64,000 nucleotides of DNA from Ptychodera flava (lineage: Eukaryota; Hemichordata; Enteropneusta; Ptychoderidae). The stretch spans positions 35,040,032 to 35,104,031 of the forward strand of contig NC_091947.1 in assembly GCF_041260155.1 (NCBI RefSeq). The letters are read 5' to 3'. This document shows, in pieces, positions 47,190-58,560 of the stretch (positions within the stretch are counted from its first letter, which is position 1; every line of letters begins with the position of its first letter). The notes below the pieces were generated by a model. That model searched no databases. It was not told the DNA's origin and was given only the letters and a program-made list of their open reading frames with translations. The translations under genes and the position numbers were made by a program.

Positions 47190-47977
47190 ATGTGATGCCA
47201 ATCTTGTTCACGCTGATTCGAGGTTGATGGTGTTCCTTGCAGATTTGATCTAGACTGTTGTTACTGTGATCAACACAATATATCCCGACAAATCTACTCG
47301 GACAATTTCCATATTCCATTTGTTTCAAACTGGCGTTGTTACATCGAACTGTTATCGTAACAACATCGTGTCAACTTACGAAGTACTGATATGATGACCA
47401 GAAGCTCCCCGACAAAGGCCGGAGTGTAGCATATGTACGTCCAGCTATGCGTCTGTCAACGCAATCAGTGAGTCCGAGGTTTTAACGATGATCAGATTCA
47501 GCTGCAGGTAAAGCAATTCCAAATACTACTAACTGGTGACTGTTTCATACACAATTACTCACAATATTTGATGTAAAAGCATAATCTTTATCAATATGCT
47601 CATGAGAATATTTATGTAGTTATTTGAAAACACAGTAGATATATTTATAAGAAACTAGGATCTGTTATTCATTCAAGTAATCGAAAATTCAGTCTAGTTC
47701 TGAATTTTTAAATGACGTCATTCGCCGTAAAAATGAAACGTGTCCCATTATACTTGTTTACGGTAGAAACTTGATCGTAATTTATGGCTACTTCGGAAAT
47801 TTTAATGTATCTTACTGACCTGTAGGTTTCTGTTTATCAATAAATATTTACAAAAACAGTTCATGATAGGAAAACAGAAGGGAAGTTCATGGTAGATTTG
47901 TGCGACTTTCTTTCGACAATCTGCCGTAAATAGTGGGTCTTCCCATGAACATGCGTATTCAGAAAGGGAATTCCAAG
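47190..47977. promoter_or_regulatory. Divergent promoter region shared by ENTPD4/7 and BNIP1
   Basis: 788 bp separate the two start codons, on opposite strands. The region includes both 5'UTRs, is CpG-containing and lacks any other gene. Two upstream ATGs at 47945 and 47951 are in frame with the BNIP1 start. A separate short upstream frame begins at an ATG near 47890 and closes at a TAG near 47933. Confidence 0.7.
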
Positions 47978-48058
47978 ATGGCGACAGATGACGTCCACGT
48001 TCGTCTCTGTGTACAAGAAATTGTGAAGCACGACTTACAAATCAAAGCATTTATTCAG
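47978..48058 (+). CDS. BNIP1: BNIP1 exon 1
   Basis: 27 codons (MATDDVHVRLCVQEIVKHDL and QIKAFIQ), phase 0 out at cag|gtatct. Start context is ccaagATGg. Confidence 0.92.
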
Positions 48059-51000
48059 GTATCTGTCGTAATCACATCCTGTAATAACTCTTAACCAGAT
48101 TTTCCCATTCACAGTCTATACTTACGCCTACTGCCGCAAGCAAAGATGCAGACTACCGTTTGTTTACACGTTCGTTCCCCCGGGTTCGTTCCATCCCCAT
48201 ATGCTTCATGCTTCGCCCGATGCAAGCTCGGCCAGTTACGAGCTCGGCCAGTAGGCGGACTCGGCCACTAGGAGTATGCAACCATTTAAAACTGATGATC
48301 AAGACTACGGTGTTTTTCTTTTTTCTATGGTCTTGCCAAAGTTAAAATGCGAAAGCAATGTCAATGTAATCCATCATCGTAATGTTTGCAAACTTCCTTC
48401 AACCATGGATGTACCTCCGAGCTCGCACTTATACTAATTACCTGTAACCGTGATAGCCAGCTCCTTGCTGCGGATCTGTGTGTTCCCGGCATTATATGGC
48501 CTCTCACCACAGCCAGCCCTGCTGACTGCTGTAGACAAAACTGGCAACATGTGGTCCTAATTTTGACCATGCACGAAAAACTACTTTTCAAAGTGCTTTT
48601 GGCCGAAATCAACTCGATTCCGACCTATGCCTCCCAGAATAACTCAACCTCACCATGGATGTAAAAAATAGATTTGGTTTGTACATATTATAGTCACTAC
48701 ATTATTGTTACTTTTGATGTTCTAGAAGTGACAAGCTACAGAAACAGTAGCTGCAAACTTGTAGCTCTACAGTGAGGCAGTCTGGGAGTTTTGGTTTTTG
48801 TGACCTCGCTCACCAGTAGAGCTACAATGCTGAAGGCCCTGTAGAGTTCAAAATAAGCGCACCGCACATGGTGTGACCTTTGGGTGTGAAATCCCACGTA
48901 TAGTATATTTGGACGTACCGATTTATCACTACTGAAGACTAAACACATACACTAACCTTGTCGTTTATGGGGTTTTTGTATTTGTTCAAACACATTGATC
49001 GCGTTCCATAAACATTGAGTGTGGGGCATCCATGTTGCTGGGAGGGGGTCCAGACACTTCGCACCAAAACCAGTTCGCCCCACACAACTTCGTCCAAAAA
49101 CCATTTCGCACCAAAAAAACCTCGTCCCAAGTACTCCCTCGTCCAATGCCACTTCGCCCCAAGTACCAACTCGTACTAAAACCACTTCGCTTACCGTATA
49201 TTTCCGTCAACTCGTCCTAAAACATCGATGTCACGATGTATCATATTAACATTGTTTTTACCTGCAACTTGGCTACCACAAATCATTTATTCTTCCATGA
49301 AACCATACCATATATTAGAAAAAAGAAACACACAAACTACTGAATGGTACATTTCAGGTGCCATGCGCGGTATTGCACGATGCGATGTCATTTTCTCGAA
49401 ATGTGTACAATTTCAAGATTTCAGTCCTGGGATGGTAGAAAGGTGATTAAAACTTCACTGGCAGTGGTTGGTTATTTTCAGCTTTTAACGGTTTCCGATA
49501 AATTGGGGAGTTAAGTCGTGTCTTCGGGTCGCAATGGTTTTGGGTGATATTTGGGGCAAAGAGATTTTGGTATGAGGTTGTTTTGGTGCGAAGTGGTTTT
49601 GGTGCGAAATGGTATGGGACGAGATGGTATGGTGCGAAGTGGTTTTGGTGCGAAGTGTCTGGGAGCCTCTGGGAGCCGCCAATACCGGAAGTTGATAATG
49701 GCAGCTCCCAGAAATGTTTTGGAAGGCGATCGACGTGTTTGAACAAATACCAAACATCATAAACAAGGTTATGGTTAGTCTTCAGTAGACTAGTGATAAA
49801 TCGGTACAACCAAATATACTATATTTTGGATTTCACACCCAAATGCCGCACCATGTGCGGTGCGCTTAATTTGAACTCTACAGGGCCTTCAGCATTGTAG
49901 CTCTACTGGTGAGCGAGGTTGCAAAAACCAAAACTCCCAGACTGCCTCACCGTACAGCTACAATTTTGCAGCTACAGAAGCAGATATTCATTTCTTGAGA
50001 TGCTATAGAATACTGTTCCTGGGTAAACTTGATTACTTTCATTTTCTGGTTTTTTTTTTATCCATCCACTCTGAAATTCTTCATATCACCATTGAATTTG
50101 TGAGAGGATGTCTGAAGGGAAAGTTTTTGAATGTTTTTGAATTGAATCCAAGGTTACATGATCTTCTGTTTTTGTGTTTCTTGATACCAGGAACACCAGT
50201 CGTTGAGATCAAGTATTCTTGAGATAATTTTCCATCATTTAAATCTGATATCAAGCTGTGCATTGAGAATAGTGTAATACCTCTCCGTTAGATAGAAGTT
50301 GAATTATAAGCATGACTTCAAAATTTTGCATCTGTAGAAATTCTCTCTGTCATTCCTTCAGGACATCAGAGATACTGCCACCAGTGAGGATAAATTGAGT
50401 GAGATTAATGGACATATCAAGGAAAAGCTTCAAATTTTACGGAATAGAATAGACGTAAGTAAACATTTCAGTATTGAACTCTAATCTTGTCCTTCAGATT
50501 TGAATGAATTATTATATTATTATTATTACATTGATAAGAAAAAGTGTTGTTGATTTTGGACTCGCTCACAGTCCCTTTTTTGAAAGACATTGTGGCCCTG
50601 TCTTGCAGTTGACAATATATCAAAGTGAGCTGGCTTTCACCCAGTTTGCTAAACATTGTCAGTGAATTTTTCTCTGCCAGACTACCTAGAGTACATAACA
50701 GCAGTGTAGATAGTGAAAACTTCATTGTGAATCGGGGAATGTTAGTGAATCTTAATAAACTTATGGATTCTTGAAAGAATATGTACTTTATGTATTGACA
50801 CTTTTTAGGAATTACTGTTAATTTACTCTGCCTAAATTTTTGCCAAATATTGTTCATGTACCTTTCACAGATTACATTCTTGATAATCACTTTGAAAAGG
50901 GTTCATTTTTGTGATGTCACACCATAGATGCTTGTGAAAGCATTTATGGCACTCATTTATGGCAAGTTTTCACCCTTTGCACGCCGATATAAGCGTACAT

Positions 51001-54000
51001 ATGGTTTGCTTACATCATAATTGCACAGCTAATGTTGGAGCAGTTTTCACATATGTGTCATGTAGTGATTGACAGTTATTTCACAGTTTGAATCACAGAA
51101 GACCTGTTTACCAAGGGCCATCCCTTTGATCCTAAAGTGATTTTTTACCATGATCATCGTAATTTAAAAGCTTTTGTTAAACTTCATGGATAACTGTAGG
51201 TGTAGGTGTTTATGAGACAGTCTATTTTTATGATACATATATGCCAATAATGTTTGTTTGAGATTGATTTAGGCTGATTTTCATGGAGCAGTTGACCTTG
51301 CTCAATGCTGTTGCCAGTTGTCACTTAATTTTCAATGAGTTTCGTGTTGCTTTATATCCTGCACCTGAGTTTAAGTTCGGTTACATCCTCAAGAGTTCAG
51401 CTACATGTATTTCTGAGCAATCACTTCAATCAAAGTCTGCTTTGTGAAGATACCACAAGAAGCTCATGTAGTTCTCACAGCATGATAGCAAAAACTGATA
51501 CAACTGGTTGCACTCTATGGGTACCAGGCTAATTCACTTTGATATTACAGTATGATTACTGTTGAAACTGCAGCAAAGTGAATTGAAATGAGTTGATACA
51601 TATGGCGCTGATTTCCTCACAAGATGATGTGTTGCACATTCTCTTTTGTACCATGTGTTATTCTTGGGACTTATTCTGGTACAATGTAGTTTGATCAAAA
51701 TTACTTTATCAGTTTTTACTTTTGCATTGTGTTTTAATATCTTGAAGTTACCTATTGTATTCACATTTGGAATACTAAGAATTTCCACTTGTGTAACTGA
51801 ACATAGCTATCAGCATGCAAATGGCATTAAATTAGCAGCCTTGACCAATGGGTACAACCAACTTACCACTGCTGCAAAATGTTTTTAATAAGGTGTTTAT
51901 GGGTGTTTCTCTTCCAAAGCTTTGATACAATTTTTTTGATTGTTGATACAATTTTTACAATTAGACTTTCACTGGTTGCCAATGCCATATTGGCTGTGGA
52001 CTTTGTAGCAGTGCAGTTCTGTTTTTCTGCAATCTACCACACACACTACTGTCAAGCAATAAATGCTATGAATATACGACTAGTTTTTACTAAACAATAC
52101 ACTTAACCTGGTATATTTTCTTTGTGCATTAAGATTTGAAGTAACTAAACTTTTATCGGTATATCATTTCTATCATATTGTTATGACAGTATATTTTAAT
52201 TTAAAAAAAAAAAATTAAATTTTCTCTAACTAAAAGCTTGAATAAAGTCTGCATGTTACATTGGATCTGAAATATGAATAATTGCAGTTGACCAATCTCC
52301 TGCACAGTAGACATTTGTGTTTCAGTGCACACAGCACACACTAGTGACTTTAAAGGCCAGGGACTTGATCCCCAGGATCAAGTTTGTTTTAGTCTATAAG
52401 AGGATTACAGAGTGTCATAGCCCTTTGTTTTCCATTGAAATTGTAATCTAATAAGTAGATTTCCGTGCAAGACAATCTGATGCCAGCACAGGCCTTTAAG
52501 ACTCACAGGTACAGACAACATCACAAAAATCTTTGCATATCCACGAATGTAAAACTTGATTAGAATTGATTTCACCATTGTACCGGTATCTCATTTGTTT
52601 ATTAATTTTTGTAGATAAATCCCTAATTCCCTTCTCAATAAGTTATTCCTCTAATTTATTGATTAAGATTTACAATACACTGGCATATCAGTGTATTGAA
52701 CTGTATTGGACAAAGTCACAGTTGGAACCTGTCCAAGTTGTCCTAAACATGAATTGATATTATGTAAATTCTTGATCAATGAATTTTAGGAGGAGAAAGG
52801 AATTACATATTCATTTACTTAAATTCATGAATAAAATTTAGTAAAGTAATTGATCTCAGTAATACTTATTTTATAAATGTATTGTTTCTAAATATAATGT
52901 TTGAAAAAATTATTCAACATTTTTGGACATGATCGAGATAGCATAGTTTAATTTCTATAATTTATGTTAATATGACATTTTCAGGATTTGGAAAGACTTG
53001 CAAAGGAACAAGACAAGGAAACAGATAGGATAAATATTCTAAATGATGTTGACAATCACAGAAAACAGTTACAAAGGTGAGACTGAAAAATTTCCCCAGG
53101 GGTAAATGTAAAGAAGAAATTCGCTATCTGTTTTCAAATGAGTAAACTTGAAAATGAAGCAAAGTAAGAGAGCTTGAATTTTCAGTTTGTTTGACCTCTC
53201 TGTTTGAACTCACATTATTGACTTCCTCAGAGAGTCTATTGGTTGGCCTGTACCGGTATGTCAACAGCTATCTCTCACACACTTGTGAACTTGTTATTTC
53301 TGAAAGCTCAGAACAAGGATAGGTACAAATGGTTGACCTATGAAAATACATGACCACTTATTCTGCAGTGAGATCTAGTAAAGCAGCCAAACAGCGTGTC
53401 TAGGTTTTCATGTTTTGACCCACTATTTGTATCTTTCAAACTTCACACAGGGACATTGCAAATTTATTTGTTTCACAATATGATTTTACATATAAACTGA
53501 CACACACAACTGATATTGACATGTGGTTGGAATGTCTTGTACTTTGCTACAGTACCAAAGCAACCCTAAGAAAAGCCAACCTGACATGTAAACTTCAAAT
53601 TGATGCTAGAGCTAAGGAAGACTTGATGAGTGGTGGAACAGACCCAGAAATTAGGAAAAGGTAAAAACAGTCTGCCAAATTTACATGTAGTAATTCAAAG
53701 GAATGGGCATTGTGTAATACCTAATGAATCATGTGTAAATAACATCTCTGCCTAAAGCCAGAGTGCTGTCTGACCAATGTGACATGCCAGTGTCTTGTAT
53801 TTTACTGCTTCAGAATATTATATATTTAATTATTGGTATAGGGCCAGCTCTAAAAATATTTATTTTTGATAAACTTTAATTAATTGACTCTAGATTATTT
53901 TATGTACAGGTATTGGATAGTGCAAACTGGGGGAAATACTCATGTTTGATGAATTTAATTTTCAATACTCTATATTTTACTTGTAGTTGTTGGTATTAGG

Positions 54001-57000
54001 CCAACTTTAAGAAATACTCATCTTGGACACAGTTTATTCTTTTTATTGTAGAATATTTTGCACATAGTTATTATTGTAGGGCCAACTTTCAGAAATACTC
54101 AGGTTTAAGAAATTTCAATTTAAAATATTTTTTAACTCTATGTACTACTTTACATATTGTAACAGGGCCAACTTTAAGAAATACTCATTTTTGTCTGACT
54201 CTTTCCAAAGCTAAACTAACTTGATTCCTCAGGACTTGGACTCTTATTAGTTTAAGCCAAGTAATTTGTCATTATTTGATGTGTCAAACTGACTATGCAT
54301 ATTGCTAAATGGTTACTTTAGAGAAATGAGCTGAAATAAGGTTTCTGAAGAATTTTCAAAATCAATGTCAAGGCTTAAATGATGAAAACACTACCTTATA
54401 AATTTTAGAATTTGAGATGAACTTCACCACAGACCCTAGGGTTTGAGACAGTGACTGCATGCATCAAAATGCTGCGAAGAGACTATTTCCTGGTGATGTG
54501 CTTCTACAAATCAAAGTAGACTTAGCGGTACTTTTGTTTACATGGCAGTAATTTTGTTTGCAATACTGTGATTTGATTTGCTTGGCAGAGATTGGGTTTT
54601 GCCCGCCATGATTTGGTTTTCCTAACTGATTTGTTTGCCAGATAGTTGACTAGAATAATCTTGCCAGGAATGTCAGATATTGTAGGTGATTGGCGATGCT
54701 GTTCACCTTTCCATGATTTACCATTGCAAAACCCTTCAGTTCTGATGTGGCGTTGATTTCTTATCATCGGTATTTACTTTTTAATTAGGAAAAACAGAGA
54801 AAATCTTGCAAAAACAGCAACGAGTATAACAGAAAATCTGATGAGTATAAGTCGAATAATGGCATCTAGCGTCAAGCAAAGTGAGGAAACAATGCACACA
54901 TTAGGTAAGGTTTATTCAACATTTTATTGACTTATTCATGATTTTCACTGTATTTTTAGCCAAAGACATTCTGAGATGCTTGAGCAAATGTTTTTATTTG
55001 TAAACGACATCAAGAACATATGTGACTATGTAGAAAATTCCTATTTCAATGGTAATTTATATTTCTGGTTTGCACAAGAGTCTGTCAGTCCTTATATCTG
55101 ATAGCTGGCTGTATATCCTCAAAGGTCAGATGATACTACAACTCAGTGTTTTTTGCTGCCATGATGTCTACTAAAATTGAGTAGGTGATGAGATGTCCCT
55201 AGATTGGCCAAATTGATGATAACAAATTTCAGGATAATACTATTTTGCAGGCACCTATTGTCAAGACAAAATCAATAACTTGTTTAAAACTATGGACAGT
55301 GTGCAGTTGAATGTTGCTAATGAATACCCAAATATGAATACCCAATATTGTGTGCTTATTATCCCAGGTCTTCAGTTGGACCTGAGAGAGATTTCTGTCA
55401 ATTTTAGTTATGGCTATTTGTAAATTAGATTAGATATTAAGTATAGGATTATCATGACAGTTAGAGTGAGAACCCAATCTTTGCAAGACTATAATTACTT
55501 ATATTTGTTTTCAATTTTCCTTGAGGTCATTATAATGAGTCACAGGTTTGGCCAATGGAAAATTTTGCTTTCCCAAGCATTTATTACATCAAACATTCAC
55601 TTGGCATTTGACTGAAACAAAGTTTCAGTAAGGAGCGATGTCAAAAGTTCAATGTAGGATAAAAAACTTAAATCCTTAAGTTTCCCCCATCCCCCGTAGA
55701 AACTTAATTGACTTTTATTGAACCTATTGCCAAAACCAGGTCACATTGACGTGTAAAATGTCAACACGTGCACCAGAAATTTAGCAAAATGTAATTTAAA
55801 TTCCGAGTGTAACAGAGGCCAACATCATTATTTATGCTAACCATGGCAGGGGCAGTCGTGCACAAGTTGAAAAAACTCTGGTTTCAACACAAAAGTGTGC
55901 ATTTCTGCTGTATTTGTTTTTCAAAATATTCATTCCCACAGCAATTTTTACCTTAAATCAATTTGTCGGATAGAAACTTTTTTGGGTCAAAACCCCCACC
56001 CCAAACTAAAAGGGTTATGTTTTTTGTCTGACATTGAACTTTTGACGTCGCCCTTAAGTGAGCTTGTAAATTCAGTAATCTTTACACTAGATTCATTTAC
56101 GTTACTAGTTAGTATTCAGGACACATGGCCAGATAGAGGCTCTGAAAGACAAATATTGCTTGTTTTTGGTATTTTGTGCAGCTTCTTTCCAACCAAACTT
56201 TGAATGCTGAACTTCATGTAAATATTGTAACAATTAAGAATTCATAAGTGTATTTTCTCTGAAGCAGCATACATTAGTACAAATTTCCCTTTGAAGGGTC
56301 GCTGAAATTGTGGGTCACATGTTTGTGTTAGAAAACAAATAGAAGGCAATCCAATTGAAAGTCAGTTGTAGAGATGGCGACATTTCAACTCAGTTATTTC
56401 TGGTGAGTTTCAGTCAAAAAGAGCAACAAAGAATAAGCAACGTTGAAAGGTCACCGTTATCTACATCTGATTTTTATCACTGAGAATCCTAAGTCACTAA
56501 TTTGTACTTATATGTGAAATCACTGAATTGAATGCAATGTATGGTAGTTTTCACTTTTTGCTGCAAATGAATAGATTTGATGATAAAGTGTGACTTTGTC
56601 AACCCTGTTGAAAATCTCTCTTCAATGGAAAAGAGCGATATGTACCAGTGAGAATTGATTCATCTTAGTATTTTGTGATGAAAAAAGTGGAAATGTAACG
56701 TCATACAGATAGTCACAACATGTAATGGAATCACATCTTCAAACTTGGCAATAATTGTTTCAAAACTTCATTACTATAAAGAAGTCATCTTATGTGTTAT
56801 AGTATCTAATCATTGAAAGGAGACATTGTTTGATGCAAGGTCTCAAATGTCACTAAACTTTCCCATTCCTAAAACAAAGATTACACAACATGATATGATT
56901 ATTTTGTCTTTTTACAGTATCTTATGATTTAATTATTTCTTCTTTCTACAGTAACTTCTTCAAAAACTTTACAAGACACACATGAAGAATTCAAAGGCAT

Positions 57001-57139
57001 GCGAGGAGTCATCCAGACCAGCCGTAAACTTTTAACCAAATACAATAGGAGAGAAATAACAGACAAACTTCTTATCATCCTAGCTGTAGCATTTTTTTTT
57101 GCAACTGTATTGTACATTTTAAAGAAGCGTCTTTTCTAA
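47978..57139 (+). CDS. BNIP1: BNIP1 / SEC20, ER Q-SNARE of Golgi-to-ER retrograde transport
   Basis: Exons are 47978-48058, 50362-50454, 52985-53076, 53553-53660, 54789-54904 and 56952-57139, giving 225 aa (human 228). Blocks shared with human: MAxxxDVHVRxCxQEIVK at the start, DLERLAKEQDKE, LRKANLTCKLQID, the SNARE/BH3 region ATSITENLMSISRIM-KQSEE, VTSSKTLQDTHEEFK, LLTKYNRREITDKLLI and a single C-terminal anchor (about 203-220) ending KKRLF. Known role: a Q-SNARE of the syntaxin-18 complex on the ER receiving COPI vesicles; in vertebrates also tied to apoptosis through its BH3-like segment and to mitophagy. The start at 47978 is chosen because it aligns with the human N-terminus; an in-frame ATG 33 bases upstream would add 11 residues. 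Confidence 0.97.
48225..48272. repeat. Three short ctcggcca repeats
   Basis: gctcggccagt, gctcggccagt and actcggccact occur 15-18 bp apart in BNIP1 intron 1, in a locally GC-rich stretch. They resemble degenerate subterminal repeats of DNA transposons, but no element ends were found here. Confidence 0.6.
48748..49974. mobile_element. Mutator-like foldback element with roughly 0.5-kb inverted arms and 9-bp target duplication
   Basis: The left arm starts TAGCTGCAAA, the right arm ends TTTGCAGCTA. The arms stay complementary for several hundred bases, including caatgctgaaggccctgtag and gcgcaccgcacatggtg. Flanking direct repeats are cagaaacag (48739-48747) and cagaagcag (49975-49983), nine bases with one difference, as expected of Mutator-superfamily insertions. 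The inner part of each arm is a tandem array of about 16-bp units (acttcgcaccaaaacc and variants). No transposase is seen. Inserted in BNIP1 intron 1. Confidence 0.8.
49055..49200. repeat. Subterminal tandem array, left arm
   Basis: Degenerate units of about 16 bp around cttcgcaccaaaacca (also cttcgtcc, cctcgtcc, cttcgcccc). The reverse-complement array is in the right arm at about 49540-49655 (gttttggtgcgaagtg). Such arrays often serve as transposase-binding sites. Confidence 0.8.
50362..50454 (+). CDS. BNIP1: BNIP1 exon 2
   Basis: 31 codons, DIRDTATSEDKLSEINGHIK and EKLQILRNRID, phase 0 at both ends. Aligns with human DIRDCSGPLSALTELNTKVKEKFQQLRHRIQ. Confidence 0.93.
52985..53076 (+). CDS. 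BNIP1: BNIP1 exon 3
   Basis: Encodes DLERLAKEQDKETDRINIL and NDVDNHRKQLQ; human has DLEQLAKEQDKESEKQLLL. Leaves in phase 2 at aaag|gtgaga. Confidence 0.95.
53553..53660 (+). CDS. BNIP1: BNIP1 exon 4
   Basis: Encodes STKATLRKANLTCKLQID and a divergent loop (SGGTDPEIRKR); human has WRKANLTCKIAID. Acceptor ttgctacag, donor aaaag|gtaaaa. Confidence 0.94.
53835..54195. repeat. Tandem array of about 80-bp units, roughly 4.4 copies
   Basis: Recurrent core gggccaactttaagaaatac followed by tcat and an AT-rich spacer ending tttacttgtag or similar, in BNIP1 intron 4. The first copies are more diverged than the last three. Confidence 0.8.
54789..54904 (+). CDS. BNIP1: BNIP1 exon 5 (BH3-like / SNARE start)
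   Basis: Encodes RENLAKTATSITENLMSIS and RIMASSVKQSEETMHTL. This is the segment annotated as BH3-like in human BNIP1 (TITESLMGISRMM) and the beginning of the SNARE helix. Confidence 0.95.
55631..56054. mobile_element. 424-bp MITE with inverted ends of about 60 bp
   Basis: The left end begins aggagcgatgtcaaaagttc and the right end closes gaacttttgacgtcgccct. Complementarity continues with differences through the aaaaaactta / ttttttgt stretch and the C-rich segments. No coding capacity; in BNIP1 intron 5. Superfamily not assigned. Confidence 0.75.
56952..57139 (+). CDS. BNIP1: BNIP1 exon 6 (SNARE helix and membrane anchor)
   Basis: Encodes VTSSKTLQDTHEEFKGMRG, KLLTKYNRREITDKLLIIL and AVAFFFATVLYILKKRLF, then TAA. 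The human protein continues three residues further after KKRLF. Confidence 0.97.
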
Positions 57140-57420
57140 CAAGTCATATCTGAAATATATATATATATAGGTAGTAACCTTTCTATCAAATCATTGCAAA
57201 TGTTTTATTTTTTCAAGATTAAGCAACAGATTCTTTATTTTTCATTTGCTGGTATCTAGAAATAAAATTCATCGCTGCAAATTTGTATCTATCCTTTTCT
57301 ACAATTCTTTGAGTATTCATTGAATCATTAGTGCCCAATAGACTGACATTGTTAGAACAAGTTATTTATTAATTATCTATAATGATAATTTCAGTTCATG
57401 TTGTAAGTGCAATAAACCAT
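57140..57420 (+). other. BNIP1 3'UTR with poly(A) signals
   Basis: AT-rich sequence with aataaa near 57262 and a well-placed AATAAA at 57411-57416. The region from there to about 57970 holds no further recognisable feature. Confidence 0.6.
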
Positions 57421-57970
57421 GTATTAAACTTAGTTTGTGTGTTGTAATTCTTCACATGCAATGGTTCTACTTTGGAGTAAAATGGATGCACTTTATTCCA
57501 CAGACCCAATACACCCAAGAAATCATGTGATGCAGGTACAAACAAACCCATGTGTACAAATGTGTGTCTGTGCATGTGAGTTTGTTCTGAACAGGGGTTG
57601 TGAATTCATCGGGCTGTTAAGTGTTCAAAATATTGATTAATCTTACAATAAAACCTGATAATTACGTGGTAAGAAAAGTACTTTTTACTCTTGAAAAGTG
57701 ATAATATTGCAAAATGTAAAGGAGATGTAAAGTGAACACTTTGTAAATTCTTTCAAAACTCTGAAAACCGTGGCTAGCAGCTGACCATTCACCGCCCAGA
57801 TTTTTCGTATCTATGTAGGGTGCATGCAATATCAATTTTTACAGAATGATATTCGCCCAAATTGAATGTTTTTGCCGGAAAGAAAAATAAGGCTTTTCCA
57901 AAGTTTCAAAGGGGCATGCTGTCATAATGGTATAAAAATTGCTTTCCGATTCCCAGCCCGGCCCTCTCAT

Positions 57971-58122
57971 GGCCAAATTCGCAGGTTATCGTAACGTTTC
58001 TTGGATAGTCGTTCGAGGCGGGCGGCCGTAGGTCGCCGTTTACTTGGAAAAAATAGAAGTAAACGGCTACCTGCGGCCGACCGCCTCGAACGACTATCCA
58101 AGCAACGTTACAACCTGTGGCC
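57971..58122. repeat. GC-rich near-palindrome (two arms of about 65-75 bp)
   Basis: The left arm 57971-58045 and right arm 58057-58122 are reverse complements apart from scattered differences. The core cttggatagtcgttcgaggc is present in both arms. The loop is 11 bases (58046-58056). It stands out against AT-rich flanks and sits at the start of the candidate first exon of the next gene. Confidence 0.9.
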
Positions 58123-58328
58123 AAAGAAGTGCGCCATCATGCGTCCACATTGTGTCAGAGAGTCCAATAGCCTCGTTACGGCTAGAGGCGGAGGGGGCGT
58201 GGTCATAACGTTACACAGACGAATCACATCGTCCATGGAGAGAGCGACAGATTTTGACGAAGTGCAGCATGGTGGCGAAGGTTTGAATCCCATGGAAGAG
58301 TTCGACGAATTTTAATTTCAAATCAAAG
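58046..58328 (+). other. Candidate 5' (non-coding) exon of the downstream gene, with a short upstream ORF
   Basis: CpG-rich segment ending in a good donor, caaag|gtagga, after 58328. An ATG at 58139 opens 58 codons (ending NPMEEFDEF) that stop at 58313-58315, just 13 bases before the donor. The next clear acceptor on this strand is at 61979, ahead of a long coding exon. I infer a 5'UTR exon with an upstream ORF. It could instead be a short gene of its own. The 5' boundary given is arbitrary. Confidence 0.35.
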
Positions 58329-58560
58329 GTAGGATATGGATCGATAAATGAAATATTTCACTTTGTAAATGTCTTTAAGTATTAAAATGTGTGGGGAGAA
58401 ACATTCATGACAAGCTTACCGTCTGCATCCATAATAAAGGCAGATGATGTAGTAGTGCAAGAGATGCGTCACACACAAGAGTACATGGAGTGACTGGTGT
58501 ACACATGTTGATTGTGTACAAACCATTACGATAACGCTGTCAGGAAGGAGTGGATTGGTG

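Noticed and set aside
48402-48663. 12-bp direct repeat accatggatgta flanking 238 bp in BNIP1 intron 1
   Set aside because: Suggests a target duplication, but there are no inverted ends or poly(A) tail, and a 12-mer pair at this spacing is expected about once by chance in a window this size.
49019-49810. Several overlapping 60-120-codon frames on both strands
   Set aside because: They come from the tandem acttcgcaccaaaacc arrays in the foldback element, not from genes.
58001-58315. 104-codon frame running through the GC-rich hairpin
   Set aside because: Its upstream part is translated hairpin without an ATG. Only the ATG-initiated portion from 58139 is kept, as an upstream ORF.
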